Shown: positions 24,664-35,739 of the stretch, in pieces
Numbering within the stretch: position 1 is the stretch's first letter
Layout of the letters: each line of letters starts with the position of its first letter
NCBI RefSeq assembly: GCF_000298235.1
Contig: NZ_BAHE01000019.1
Span: 1 to 64,000, forward strand
Source: Gordonia namibiensis NBRC 108229
GTDB lineage: Bacteria; Actinomycetota; Actinomycetes; Mycobacteriales; Mycobacteriaceae
Length of the DNA stretch: 64,000 nucleotides
Direction of reading: 5' to 3'
Made by a program: the position numbers and the translations under genes
The notes under the pieces: generated by a model
The model's input: only the letters and a program-made list of their open reading frames with translations
Told to the model about the DNA's origin: nothing
The model's database searches: none

Positions 24664-25839
24664 TCATTCGTCTTCGGCGTCGTATTCGAGGTCGACGGCC
24701 AGGCGGTAACCGCGTTTGACGACGGTCTGGACCATCTTCGAATCCCCCAATGCTGCACGGAGTCGCGCGACCGCGACCTCGACGGCATGGGTGTCGGAGC
24801 TGTCGCCGGGCAGCACCGCGAGCATCTCCTGCCGCGACACCACCCGACCGGGGTTGCGTGCGAGCAGCTTCAGCAGCAGCAGGCCGGTCGCCGACAGGTC
24901 CTTCAGCTCGCCGTCGACGACGACGGCCTGGCCGCGTATCGCGGTGTCGTGTCCGGCGACCCGCAGCACGTGGGTGCGGCGCGGAAGTTCGTCGGTGATC
25001 AGGCGCGCAAGAGCTCCGAGCCGGAACCGGCGGGGATACGTCGTCGGGATCTGCAGTGCCTCCAGCGGACTGGCGGTCACCGATCCCACGCACATCACCG
25101 GCACCGCGGTGCGCAGCGCGTGCACGAACTGCTGCAGTTTGCCGAGTTCCTTGGCGCGGGTGAGGATCGATGCCGCGGCCGGCGCGCTGGTGAAGGTGAT
25201 CGCGTCGAGGTCGCCGCGCAGCACCTGCGCGATCATCTTGTCGATACGCGCCACGTCCGGGTGCATGTTCCAGCGGTAGACCGGGATCGGCACGACCTCG
25301 GCCCCCGCGGCCCGCAGGACGGTGCAGAAGTCCGGCAACGGTTCCCACTCACTCGTCGCGCCGTGGAGCTGCACGGCGATGCGCACGCCCTCGACGCCCT
25401 CGGCGAGGAGGTGGTCGAGCACCTCCGAGGAGGACTCGCTCTCCGGCGACCACTCCTCCCGCAGGCCCGCGGCGCGGATCGCGCCCTTCGCTTTGGGGCC
25501 ACGCGCGATCAGCCGGCTCTGCGACAGCGAACGCAGCACATCCTCGGCGTTGCCCCAGCCGTCGGCCGCCTCGATCCAGCCGCGGAAACCGATGCCGGTG
25601 GTCGCCACCATGATCTGCGGCGGCGAGGCGATGATCTCCTCGGTCACCCGCTCGAGCTCGGTGTCGTCGACGAGCGGCAGGATGCGGATCGTCGGCGCCT
25701 GGACGACCCGCGCACCGCGTCGTTCGAGCAGTGCGGCGAACTCCTCGGCACGACGCGCCGCGGTGATACCGATGGTGAATCCAGTGAGCGGCAACGGGTC
25801 GGCTTCGGCCGCATCACCGGGAAGATTGATGGCGTTCAC
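24664..25839 (-). CDS. hemD: uroporphyrinogen-III synthase with C-terminal winged-helix domain (Rv0260c-like)
   Basis: 391 residues. The N-terminal two-thirds is a HemD fold (GFTIGITAARRAEEFAALLERRGA; ITFTSAPAAASILTRAKELG) that closes hydroxymethylbilane to uroporphyrinogen III. The last about 100 residues form an OmpR-type winged helix (LLLLKLLARNPGRVVSRQEML ... RGYRL), so this is a fusion of enzyme and DNA-binding domain, as in Rv0260c. It may act as a regulator as well as, or instead of, an enzyme. The GTG start at 25839 overlaps the nirD stop (GTGA), giving translational coupling. Confidence 0.9.
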   Translation of the reverse strand: MNAINLPGDAAEADPLPLTGFTIGITAARRAEEFAALLERRGARVVQAPTIRILPLVDDTELERVTEEIIASPPQIMVATTGIGFRGWIEAADGWGNAEDVLRSLSQSRLIARGPKAKGAIRAAGLREEWSPESESSSEVLDHLLAEGVEGVRIAVQLHGATSEWEPLPDFCTVLRAAGAEVVPIPVYRWNMHPDVARIDKMIAQVLRGDLDAITFTSAPAAASILTRAKELGKLQQFVHALRTAVPVMCVGSVTASPLEALQIPTTYPRRFRLGALARLITDELPRRTHVLRVAGHDTAIRGQAVVVDGELKDLSATGLLLLKLLARNPGRVVSRQEMLAVLPGDSSDTHAVEVAVARLRAALGDSKMVQTVVKRGYRLAVDLEYDAEDE

Positions 25840-26261
25840 GCGGGAAAGAACACCTCGACGATCCGCTCGACGACGCGTACGCCGTAGCTCGGCACGGAGA
25901 CCGATTCGTCGTCCAGGCACACACCGGTCCGCAGTGCGAAGACCTGCTTGCCCAGCGGCGAGGCCACTGTCGGCTCGCCGGCGCGGTCACCGGTGAGTCC
26001 GCGCGAGAGCACCGCGGCTCGACCGAACGGGTCGATGTTGCCGATGGCGTACAGGCGCGAGCGGCCGGGAGCCGCCTCGCGGTCGGTCTCCGCGGCCTGC
26101 AGGCGGAACAACGCCGCCTGTTCACCGCGCGGACCGAGTACCGCGACTCCGCGTCCGACGATCAGGTCGTCGATCGGACACGCCCTCACCCAGGCTCCCT
26201 CGACCGTCCCCGACCCGTCGGCTCCGGACCGCTGTCCGGTCTCGTCTGGTGCGATGGTCAT
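25836..26261 (-). CDS. nirD: nitrite reductase [NAD(P)H] small subunit NirD
   Basis: 141 residues with a Rieske-like fold lacking the iron-sulphur ligands, as usual for NirD. The C-terminus (VFALRTGVCLDDESVSVPSYGVRV) matches the family. A Gly/Ala-rich stretch in the middle is longer than in E. coli NirD. Its ATG overlaps the nirB stop by 4 nt (ATGA). With NirB it forms the cytoplasmic assimilatory nitrite reductase that makes ammonium. Confidence 0.93.
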   Translation of the reverse strand: MTIAPDETGQRSGADGSGTVEGAWVRACPIDDLIVGRGVAVLGPRGEQAALFRLQAAETDREAAPGRSRLYAIGNIDPFGRAAVLSRGLTGDRAGEPTVASPLGKQVFALRTGVCLDDESVSVPSYGVRVVERIVEVFFPA

Positions 26262-28840
26262 GTCGGCACTCCTTCCTTCACCGGCGCTGCGGTCACAACC
26301 GACCCGGTGTTCTCCTCCGCTCCCGGACGCACCTGCGGCATGTCGAGCAGCACCGGCACCTTACGTTCGTACTCGGCGAACCGGATGGTCGGGTCGACCA
26401 CATCGGGTGCGTTCACGAACGACACGAACCGCTTCAATTTGTCCTCGTCGTCGAGCACCGCCGCCCATTCGTCCCGGTAGCCGGCGACGTGCCGGGCCAT
26501 CGCATCCTCGAGTTCGGCGGCGAGTCCCAGGCTGTCGTCGCAGACGACCGCCTTGAGGTGGTCCAGTCCGCCTTCGAGGGATTCCAGCCACGGCGCGGTG
26601 CGCTGCAGCCGGTCGGCGGTACGGATGTAGAACATGAGGTACCGATCAATGTAGGCGACCAGGGTGTCGTCATCCACTCCGCTGGCCAGCAGCTGCGCGT
26701 GCTTGGGGCTCTGACCGCCGTTGCCGCCGACGTAGAGGTTCCAGCCGTTCTCGGTGGCTATCACGCCGACGTCCTTGCCGCGGGCCTCCGCGCATTCGCG
26801 GGCGCACCCGGAGACGCCGAACTTGATTTTGTGCGGCGCCCGCAGGCCCCGGTACCGCTTCTCCAGGAAGACCGCCATGCCGACCGAGTCCTGGACGCCG
26901 TAGCGGCACCAGGTGGAGCCGACACAGCTCTTTACCGTGCGGAGACTCTTCCCGTAGGCGTGCCCGGACTCCATCCCGGCGTCGACGAGGCGTCGCCAGA
27001 TCTCGGGCAGCTGGTCGACGCGGGCTCCGAACAGGTCGATGCGCTGGCCACCGGTGACCTTGGTGTACAGCCCGTAGTCGCGGGCGATCTCGCCGATCAC
27101 GATGAGCTGCTCGGGGGTGACCTCACCGCCCGGCATGCGGGGCACCACCGAGTACGAGCCGTTCTTCTGCATGTTCGCGAGGAAGTGATCGTTGGTGTCC
27201 TGCAATCCGGCCTGCTCGCCGTCGAGGATGTGATCGCTCGACGTCGAGGCGAGGATCGAGGCGACGGTCGGCTTGCAGATTTCGCAACCCTGGCCGGTGC
27301 CGTAGCGGTCGATGAGTTCGGAGAAGGTCCGGATGCCGGTGACGGCGACGATCTCGAACAGTTCGGCGCGCGACTGGGCGAAGTGGTCGCACAGCGACTT
27401 GCTGAGTTCGACGCCCGACGCGGTGAGGAGCTGCTTGATGCTGGGCACACAACCGCCGCAGGTGGTGCCGGCCGAGGTGCAGCCCTTGATCGCAGCGATG
27501 TCGCAGGCGCCGTCGGCGATGGCCGAGCAGATCGAGCCCTTCGACACCCCGTTGCAGGAGCAGATCTCGGCATCGTCGGGCAGCGCGTCCATGCCGACGC
27601 CGGTGCCGCCCTCCGGGGCGATCAGGGCCGCAGGGTCGCCGGGGACCTCGCGACCGACCATCGGCTTGAGCAGGGCGTAGGCCGACGCATCGCCGACCAG
27701 GATCCCGCCGAGCAGGGTCTTCGCGTCATCGCTGACGACGATCTTGGCGTACTTGCCCGCGACCGCGTCGTGGTAGGTGATCTCGAGGGCGTTCTCGGTG
27801 GTCGCGAACGCATCGCCGAAGCTGGCGACGTCGACGCCGAGCAGTTTCAGCTTGGTCGACATGTCGGCGCCGGGGAAGGTCGACGAGCCACCGAGGAGAC
27901 GGTCGGCGACGACCTCGGCGGTCGAATAGCCGGGGGCGACGAGTCCGTAGCAGCGGCCCTCCACCGCGGCGACCTCGCCGATGGCGAAGATGTGCTCGTC
28001 CTCGGTGACGCAGTTCGTGTCGACGAGGACGCCGCCGCGCTCGGCGACCGCGAGGCCCGCATCGCGGGCGAGCTGGTCGCGGGGCCGGACTCCGGCGGAG
28101 AAGACGACCAACGAGGCGTCGATCAGCGACTCGTCGGAGAGCGTGACACGCAGGCCGCCGTTCTCCGCGTCGGCGATCTCCGAGGTGCCGACGCCGGTGT
28201 GGACTTCGAGGCCGAGGTCGGTGACGAGGTTCTTCAGGATCGCGCCGCCGCCGGCGTCGACCTGCATCGGCATCAGGCGCGGCGCGAACTCGACCACGTG
28301 CGGCTTCAGGCCCATCAGCTTGAGCGCGTTGGCCGCCTCGAGCCCGAGCAGACCGCCGCCGACCACGACGCCCGTCGCCCCCGGGCCGGCCGCGTCGGCG
28401 GCTGCCCGGATGTCGTCGAGGTCGTCGAGGGTGCGGTAGACGAAGCACTTGGAGTTGTCGTGGCCCGGCACCGGCGGCACGAAGGCGTACGAACCCGTTG
28501 CGAGAACGAGTGCGTCATAGTCGATCTCGCGGCCGCCGGAGGTCACCACACGTCGGTGCGCGCGGTCGATACCGGTGACGGCCTCACCCAGATGCGTGAC
28601 GACGAGATCGTCACCGTCGTAGGTGTTGCCGTCCAGCGCGAGCGAATCACGCTGCCAGGCACCGACGTAGGAGGACAGACCCACGCGGTCGTAGGCCGGA
28701 TCGCGCTCCTCGGAGACGATCTCGACGCGCCACCGGTTCTCGGTGTCACGCTTGCGCATCTCCTGCACGAAGCGGTGGCCGACCATGCCGTGACCCACCA
28801 CGACGACGGTGTTGCGGCCGGTGTTGGTCTCGCTGCTCAT
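26258..28840 (-). CDS. nirB: nitrite reductase [NAD(P)H] large subunit NirB
   Basis: 860 residues, the normal length. Order: FAD and NAD(P)H Rossmann domains (VVVGHGMVGHRF at about 12-23; GVVVGGGLLGLEAAN), a BFD-like [2Fe-2S] module (CSCNGVSKGSIC and CGGC), and a C-terminal siroheme/[4Fe-4S] half with the four cysteines in CVGSTWC and CARECAEA. It reduces nitrite to ammonium with six electrons from NAD(P)H. GGGAG precedes the ATG. The downstream genes nirD, hemD and sirB supply the partner subunit and part of the siroheme route. Confidence 0.96.
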   Translation of the reverse strand: MSSETNTGRNTVVVVGHGMVGHRFVQEMRKRDTENRWRVEIVSEERDPAYDRVGLSSYVGAWQRDSLALDGNTYDGDDLVVTHLGEAVTGIDRAHRRVVTSGGREIDYDALVLATGSYAFVPPVPGHDNSKCFVYRTLDDLDDIRAAADAAGPGATGVVVGGGLLGLEAANALKLMGLKPHVVEFAPRLMPMQVDAGGGAILKNLVTDLGLEVHTGVGTSEIADAENGGLRVTLSDESLIDASLVVFSAGVRPRDQLARDAGLAVAERGGVLVDTNCVTEDEHIFAIGEVAAVEGRCYGLVAPGYSTAEVVADRLLGGSSTFPGADMSTKLKLLGVDVASFGDAFATTENALEITYHDAVAGKYAKIVVSDDAKTLLGGILVGDASAYALLKPMVGREVPGDPAALIAPEGGTGVGMDALPDDAEICSCNGVSKGSICSAIADGACDIAAIKGCTSAGTTCGGCVPSIKQLLTASGVELSKSLCDHFAQSRAELFEIVAVTGIRTFSELIDRYGTGQGCEICKPTVASILASTSSDHILDGEQAGLQDTNDHFLANMQKNGSYSVVPRMPGGEVTPEQLIVIGEIARDYGLYTKVTGGQRIDLFGARVDQLPEIWRRLVDAGMESGHAYGKSLRTVKSCVGSTWCRYGVQDSVGMAVFLEKRYRGLRAPHKIKFGVSGCARECAEARGKDVGVIATENGWNLYVGGNGGQSPKHAQLLASGVDDDTLVAYIDRYLMFYIRTADRLQRTAPWLESLEGGLDHLKAVVCDDSLGLAAELEDAMARHVAGYRDEWAAVLDDEDKLKRFVSFVNAPDVVDPTIRFAEYERKVPVLLDMPQVRPGAEENTGSVVTAAPVKEGVPT

Positions 28841-28890
28841 TGTCTACTCCCTGTGCCTTGCCTGATGGTCGAGTTGCGCCGCGGGCGAAC

Positions 28891-30357
28891 TCAGGCCAGC
28901 GCTTCCCTGGTGGTGGCCGGCTCGCCGGTGCCGGCGGTGGTGCCGGTGGCCTCGGCGACCGGCAGATCGGTGGTCTCGCCGACGACGATCGGGCGTCGTG
29001 CGTAGAACCACCAGGTGACCACCGCGGCCACCACATAGAAGGTGAGGAACACCCAGAAGGCCTGCGTCGCCGACTGATTGGACTTGTAGCTGGACCGCAG
29101 CACCAGGTTGATGCCGACACCGCCGAGACCGCCTGCCGCACCGGCGATGCCGATGAGCGCGCCGGACATGCTGCGCGACCAGGTGGACTTGCCGAAGGCG
29201 TTCAGCCCCGACAGCGTCTGCGCCTTGTGCTCCCAGATCGTCGGGATGATCTTGTACACCGAACCGTTCGCGATGCCGGAGATCAGGAACAGCAGGATGA
29301 AGCCGGTGATGAAGGCCGCGAGCACACCGCCACTGATCACCTTGCCGTTGGCGTCGGCCGACATGCCGGCGATCACGAGGATCGAGGCCGAGGCGGCCAT
29401 CGCGATGAAGCAGTACAGCGTGACCTTGCCGCCGCCGATGCGGTCGGCGAGCTTGCCGCCGTAAGGGCGGGCCAGCGAGCCGAGAAGCGGTCCGATCCAA
29501 GCGATCTGCGCTGCTGCGAGGGCAGGCTTGGAGGCACCGGCGGAGGTGAAGCTGATGTTGAGGACCTGGCTGAACGCGAAACCGAAACCGATGAACGAGC
29601 CGAAGGTGCCGATGTAGAGCAGGCAGATGAGCCAGGTGTCGCGGTACTTGAGGCAGTCGATCATCGCCTTGCCGCTGGCGGTCTGGTGGTCGAGGTTGTC
29701 CATGTAGATCGCCGCGCCGATTCCCGCGACCGCGAGTGCGACGAGGTAGATCGCGCAGACGATCTCCGGCTGGTCGGCGAACAACCAGATGACCAGCAGT
29801 CCGATGACCTGGACGACCGGGACGCCGATGTTGCCGCCGCCGGCGTTGAGACCGAGCGCCCAGCCCTTGAGACGCTGCGGGTAGAAGGCGTTGATGTTGG
29901 TCATCGAGGAGGCGAAGTTGCCGCCGCCGAAGCCGGTGATGGCCGCGACCGCGAGGAACCAGCCGAACCCGAACTCGCCCGGGTTCATCATCAGCATCAT
30001 CGTCAGGCCGGTCGGGACGAGGAGCACGATGGCGGAGAAGATCGCCCAGTTGCGTCCGCCGAACCTCGCGGTGGCCTGGGTGTAGGGGATGCGCAGGCAC
30101 GAGCCGACGAGGGTCGCGGTCGCGGCGATGACGAACTTCTGGTCCATGCTGATGCCGTATTCCGGGCCCATGAACAGGGCCATCACCGAGAACAGCGACC
30201 AGATCGAGAAACCGACGTGTTCGCAGATCACCGACCACACGAGGTTGCGCTTGGCGATAGCGGCGTTGCCGTTCTCCCAGGCGACCCTGTCCTCCGGGTC
30301 CCAGTCGGTGATGGTGTGGTCACGCTTGAGCTGTGCTCTGAGGTCTGCGAATGCCAT
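28891..30357 (-). CDS. narK: nitrate/nitrite transporter, NarK family (MFS)
   Basis: 488 residues and about 12 membrane helices. Both nitrate-signature regions are present: GFGGGNFASSMTNINAFYP and the Gly-rich NAGGGNIGVPVVQ, and near the second half the GANGS-type segment GIANGSVYKIIP. It is a major-facilitator nitrate importer or nitrate/nitrite exchanger. It is the first gene of the minus-strand operon; nirB starts 50 nt after its stop. No nitrate reductase gene is in the window, so nitrate would need a reductase encoded elsewhere. A possible GlnR operator lies upstream. Confidence 0.95.
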   Translation of the reverse strand: MAFADLRAQLKRDHTITDWDPEDRVAWENGNAAIAKRNLVWSVICEHVGFSIWSLFSVMALFMGPEYGISMDQKFVIAATATLVGSCLRIPYTQATARFGGRNWAIFSAIVLLVPTGLTMMLMMNPGEFGFGWFLAVAAITGFGGGNFASSMTNINAFYPQRLKGWALGLNAGGGNIGVPVVQVIGLLVIWLFADQPEIVCAIYLVALAVAGIGAAIYMDNLDHQTASGKAMIDCLKYRDTWLICLLYIGTFGSFIGFGFAFSQVLNISFTSAGASKPALAAAQIAWIGPLLGSLARPYGGKLADRIGGGKVTLYCFIAMAASASILVIAGMSADANGKVISGGVLAAFITGFILLFLISGIANGSVYKIIPTIWEHKAQTLSGLNAFGKSTWSRSMSGALIGIAGAAGGLGGVGINLVLRSSYKSNQSATQAFWVFLTFYVVAAVVTWWFYARRPIVVGETTDLPVAEATGTTAGTGEPATTREALA

Positions 30358-30510
30358 GCGTCCCCGTCTTCCGATGCTTGGTGGTCACTGCACGAGCAGT
30401 GCGGGCTGTCTTCTCGACACGACAGCGAGCTGTCATATCGGACGCCGACACCGATGTCGTGCGATCGAGACCAAGCATCCCGGGGGCGTGTTGCGCGGAT
30501 TTTCCGCGAG

Positions 30511-30537
30511 GTGACCGGACAGTCACGTTGTTCTCAC
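30511..30537 (-). promoter_or_regulatory. possible GlnR operator upstream of narK
   Basis: GTGAC-n6-GTCAC-n6-CTCAC with 11-bp periodicity fits the actinobacterial GlnR pattern (gTnAC-n6-GaAAC-n6, repeated). It lies about 155 bp upstream of narK in a 239-bp intergenic region that holds no gene. GlnR is the known nitrogen activator of nitrate and nitrite assimilation genes. Assignment is by eye only. Confidence 0.45.
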
Positions 30538-30596
30538 TTCGGCACGAAGGCCGTGTGAGAACTCAGAAAAATCCCGATCAGGGCTGTGAGCTGCGG

Positions 30597-31451
30597 TTAT
30601 ACGAGCAAACGTACCAGTTCGACGACCCGCTGCAACCCGGGCAGTGCGCCGGCGGTCGAGCGCGGGTGCAGGGCGTGGACGGCCAGACGGAACATCGTCG
30701 CCCGCAGCATCATCTGCGGCCACTCCGGCTGATCGGACCACCGCTGGACGAGTTCGGTGTCGGCGCCGCCCCAGGCGAGGGCGTCGACCACCGCCACCGC
30801 GGCCGCCCACGGGGCGGGCCGCCAGTACGGGACGATGTCGGTGATGCCCGGTGCCGCAGCACCGGCGAAGAGCACGGTGCCGAACAGATCGCCGTGCACG
30901 ACCTGAGACGGCAGGTCGACCGGCTTGCGTAGCTTCGCCAGGGTTCTCAGCATCTCGACGCTCTGCACGCCGTCGGGTGCGGTCGGCTCGGCCATGCCCG
31001 CGGCACGTGCCGAGCGCAGCGGGACCTCTTCCCACGCGGCCCGGTCGGCGGCGGTGAAGACGTCGACGTCGGTGTGTGGCGGCGCCGGGGGCTGCAGCAG
31101 GAAACGCGGGCGTTCGAGGGACGCGGTCGCCTCGTGTAGACGGTCGGCGACGAGGACTACCTCGTCGTGGCGCGGTTCTGGTGTCCCGGCGATGTAGGTG
31201 TCGGCACGCCATCCCGAGACGACGTAGCGGCCGTCGGTGGCACGGAACGGGCGTGCGATCCGCATGCCCTCGACGTACAGCGTCTCGCGGACTGCGGCCG
31301 ACCAGGCGGCGCGTGCGTGGTCGGGCACCAGCGACAGCACGACCTCACCGACGCGCCAGCCACCGATCCATGATTCGCCCATGGCGACGGGCGGATGGGA
31401 GGTGAGCCCGAACGTGTTCAGCACGTGTTCGGGCGGCTCGACGGTATTCAC
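30597..31451 (-). CDS. TIGR02569 family protein (Rv3205c-like), kinase-fold
   Basis: 284 residues matching the actinobacterial TIGR02569 family. The segment SQVVHGDLFGTVLF resembles the HGD catalytic loop of aminoglycoside phosphotransferase-like kinases, but the following Asn is replaced (GDLFGTVL), so activity is doubtful. No membrane segment. No function is established in my knowledge. It follows moeZ on the same strand, separated by a hairpin, and its position between moeZ and the lipV/ATL pair equals Rv3205c, but the nar/nir block is inserted here. Confidence 0.8.
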   Translation of the reverse strand: MNTVEPPEHVLNTFGLTSHPPVAMGESWIGGWRVGEVVLSLVPDHARAAWSAAVRETLYVEGMRIARPFRATDGRYVVSGWRADTYIAGTPEPRHDEVVLVADRLHEATASLERPRFLLQPPAPPHTDVDVFTAADRAAWEEVPLRSARAAGMAEPTAPDGVQSVEMLRTLAKLRKPVDLPSQVVHGDLFGTVLFAGAAAPGITDIVPYWRPAPWAAAVAVVDALAWGGADTELVQRWSDQPEWPQMMLRATMFRLAVHALHPRSTAGALPGLQRVVELVRLLV

Positions 31452-31494
31452 CAGGTCAGATTACCGAGCGCCGGTGACCGATTCGAGAAGGCAC

Positions 31495-31530
31495 GCGGTG
31501 GGAGCACCCGAGAACGGGTGCCCCCACCGC
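31495..31530 (-). terminator. hairpin downstream of moeZ
   Basis: GCGGTGGG-A-GCACCC pairs with GGGTGC-C-CCCACCGC (one A/C mismatch) around GAGAAC. It starts 13 nt after the moeZ stop. The T-run is poor, so termination strength is uncertain. Confidence 0.55.
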
Positions 31531-31542
31531 GGTGGGAAGGTC

Positions 31543-32739
31543 TCAGTAGACCGGCAGTGTCTTGTCGACCTGGTTGGCCCAGGCGGTCACCCCACCCTGC
31601 AGGTGGGTGGCGTCGGCGAAACCGGCTCGCTTGAGTGCGGCGAGCGCCTCGGCCGACCGGATGCCGGTCTTGCAGTAGAGAACGGTCGGGCGGTCCTGCG
31701 GGACCTTCGCCAGGCCCTCGCCGGAGAGGATCTCGCCCTTGGGGATGAGGGTCGCACCCTCGATCCGCACGATGTCCCACTCGACCGGCTCGCGCACGTC
31801 GATGATCGCGAGCTTCTCCCCCGCGTCGATCTTCTGCTTGAGTTCGACGGCGGTGAGCGTCGAGCCGGCCGCGGCGTCGGAGGCCTCGTTGGACACCACA
31901 CCGCAGAAGTCGTCGTAGTCGATGAGGCCGGCGATGCGCTCACCCTCCGGGTCCTTGCGGATCTTGATGGTCCGGTAGGTCATGTCGAGGGCGTCGTAGA
32001 CCATGAGGCGGCCGAGCAGCGGTTCACCGATACCGCAGATGAGCTTGATCGCCTCGGTGCCCATGATCGATCCGATCGAGGCACACAGGATGCCGAGGAC
32101 ACCGCCCTCGGCGCACGACGGCACCATCCCGGGCGGCGGGGCCTGCGGGTAGAGGTCGCGGTAGTTGATGCCGCGGCCGTCGGGGGCGTCTTCCCAGAAC
32201 ACCGACGCCTGACCCTCGAAGCGGTAGATCGATCCCCAGACGTAGGGCTTGTGCGCGAGCACCGCGGCGTCGTTGACCAGATAACGGGTCGCGAAATTGT
32301 CGGTCCCGTCGAGGATGAGGTCGTACTGCGAGAACAACTCGATCGCGCCCTCGGGCTCGAGTCGCTGATCGTGGATGTTCACGGTGACGTACGGATTGAT
32401 CTCGAGGATCGAGTCCCGCGCGCTCTCGGCCTTCGGGCGTCCGATGTCGGACTGGCCGTGGATGACCTGGCGCTGCAGGTTGGACTCGTCGACGATGTCG
32501 AACTCGACGATCCCGATGGTGCCGATACCGGCCGCGGCGAGGTACAGCAGCGTCGGCGAACCGAGCCCGCCGGCACCGATGACGAGCACCTTCGCGTTCT
32601 TCAGGCGCTTTTGCCCGTCCATCCCCACATCCGGGATGATCAGATGGCGGCTGTAACGGGCCACCTCTTCATTGCTCAGTTCGGCTGCCGGCTCCACGAG
32701 GGGTGGCAGCGACCCGGTGAGCGACCCTTGCGACGACAC
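31543..32739 (-). CDS. moeZ: adenylyltransferase/sulfurtransferase MoeZ
   Basis: 398 residues. The N-terminal ThiF/E1-like domain has the nucleotide motif VIGAGGLGSPTLLYLAAAG and RYLVNDAAVL. The C-terminal rhodanese domain carries the sulphur-accepting Cys356 in YCKTGIRSAE. MoeZ activates the C-terminus of ubiquitin-like sulphur carriers (MoaD for molybdopterin, CysO and others) and transfers sulphur to make the thiocarboxylate. The GTG at 32739 has GGAGG at good distance. Same place as Rv3206c in M. tuberculosis. Confidence 0.95.
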   Translation of the reverse strand: MSSQGSLTGSLPPLVEPAAELSNEEVARYSRHLIIPDVGMDGQKRLKNAKVLVIGAGGLGSPTLLYLAAAGIGTIGIVEFDIVDESNLQRQVIHGQSDIGRPKAESARDSILEINPYVTVNIHDQRLEPEGAIELFSQYDLILDGTDNFATRYLVNDAAVLAHKPYVWGSIYRFEGQASVFWEDAPDGRGINYRDLYPQAPPPGMVPSCAEGGVLGILCASIGSIMGTEAIKLICGIGEPLLGRLMVYDALDMTYRTIKIRKDPEGERIAGLIDYDDFCGVVSNEASDAAAGSTLTAVELKQKIDAGEKLAIIDVREPVEWDIVRIEGATLIPKGEILSGEGLAKVPQDRPTVLYCKTGIRSAEALAALKRAGFADATHLQGGVTAWANQVDKTLPVY

Positions 32740-32754
32740 GAACGCCTCCAGTAA

Positions 32755-34599
<1,845 letters not shown>

Positions 34600-34624
34600 G
34601 ACCCCGACGACGAGTCCCGGACAT

Positions 34625-34686
34625 ACGACAAGGGTCCGGCGCGCCCGTAGCGAGTGATCGCGAGGTGCGTGCCGGACCCTTGTCGT
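34625..34686. terminator. bidirectional hairpin between TetR and DUF3107 genes
   Basis: Perfect 16-bp arms (34625-34640 and 34671-34686, ACGACAAGGGTCCGGC and its complement) with a 30-nt loop lie between two convergent stop codons. There is no T-run on the plus strand. Confidence 0.7.
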
Positions 34687-34702
34687 TGGTCTGTGTCCCG
34701 CC

Positions 34703-34933
34703 TCAGGAACCGAATCCGACGCGACGGTTCTCCGACGCCCCGACCTCGGCGTAGGCGATCTTGGTGACCGGGATCAGGTAACGGGCGCCCTTCTCGTCCA
34801 CCAGCGCCAGCAGCGGCTGCTTGCCGCCGAGTGCCGCCTCGACCTCGGCGTAGGCCTCGTCACTGGTCAGCGACGTCGCGACGGTCAGCTCACGCGGGCT
34901 GTCGGTGATGCCGATCTTCACTTCCACGGCCAT
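34703..34933 (-). CDS. DUF3107 family protein (TB9.4, Rv3208A-like)
   Basis: 76 residues, the family length. The N-terminus MAVEVKIGITDSPREL and the end RVGFGS agree with DUF3107, a small actinobacterial protein of unknown function (TB9.4 antigen in M. tuberculosis). The ribosome binding site is strong (GGAGGAGGG). A hairpin follows the stop codon. Confidence 0.9.
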   Translation of the reverse strand: MAVEVKIGITDSPRELTVATSLTSDEAYAEVEAALGGKQPLLALVDEKGARYLIPVTKIAYAEVGASENRRVGFGS

Positions 34934-35046
34934 GTGCCGCCCTCCTCCGGTGTCAACAACGCTTGCCGCACAAGGCTAGTCCAGCGGTCACCGGACCGGA
35001 CAGCCGCTCCGCTGACAGCGAAAAAGCGGCGGGAACGAACAGGTGG

Positions 35047-35739
35047 TCAGTCGAGCCCGAGATCGGCCATGCGCTCGGCGTGTTTGGCCGCGACCGCATC
35101 GAAGAAGTGAGCCACCCCGGACAGCGAGGACGCCCCGGAGAACAACAGGTCGGTGACCTCCTCCTCGGCGGCGAGCACCCACTGCGCGTGGGTGATGGCC
35201 TCACCCAGCAGACGGCGACCCCACAGGACCAGCGCGGACTTGATCGACGGATCGGCCTCGACGGCCGCCCGGACCTGCTCGCGGGCGAACGCCGAGTTGG
35301 CGGTCTCCGCCATCACCTCGGCCATCACGGTGCGCGAGTCGGGCGGGAGCATGTCGGACAGTTCGACGTAGAAGTCGGACGCCAGACCATCACCGACGTA
35401 GGCCTTGACCAGCGCCTCGTACCAGGTCTTCGGGGTGGTGGCGCGGTGGTACTGATCGAAGACCGACCGGTAGCGTTCGACGGCCTCGGCGGCGGTGAGC
35501 CCCGTCATCGTCTCGACTCGCTCGGCGAGGCGGTCGAAGTGGCCGACCTCGGAGGCGGCCATGCGCGCGATCGCGATCTTGCTGGGCACGTCGGGAGCCA
35601 TCGCCGACTCCTCGATGAGGCGATGGAAGGCGGCGAACTCGCCGGCCAGCAGCACCGCGAACAGCTTCCCGACCACGCGGTCCTGGGTCTCGATCGCAGC
35701 TACCGGGGTGATGTCGGAGGGTTCGGAAACAGGCGCCAT
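35047..35739 (-). CDS. ferritin-like fold protein (MiaE_2 family, Rv3210c-like)
   Basis: 230 residues, all helical. Carboxylate/His ligands expected of a di-iron four-helix bundle are seen as LAGEFAAFHRL (E33, H37 region), ASEVGHFDRL (ExxH) and further Glu and His in the second half (AHAQWVLAAEEE). Assigned to the MiaE_2 ferritin-like family, named after the tRNA hydroxylase MiaE, but no activity is demonstrated to my knowledge. Divergent from rhlE, with a long gap. Confidence 0.82.
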   Translation of the reverse strand: MAPVSEPSDITPVAAIETQDRVVGKLFAVLLAGEFAAFHRLIEESAMAPDVPSKIAIARMAASEVGHFDRLAERVETMTGLTAAEAVERYRSVFDQYHRATTPKTWYEALVKAYVGDGLASDFYVELSDMLPPDSRTVMAEVMAETANSAFAREQVRAAVEADPSIKSALVLWGRRLLGEAITHAQWVLAAEEEVTDLLFSGASSLSGVAHFFDAVAAKHAERMADLGLD

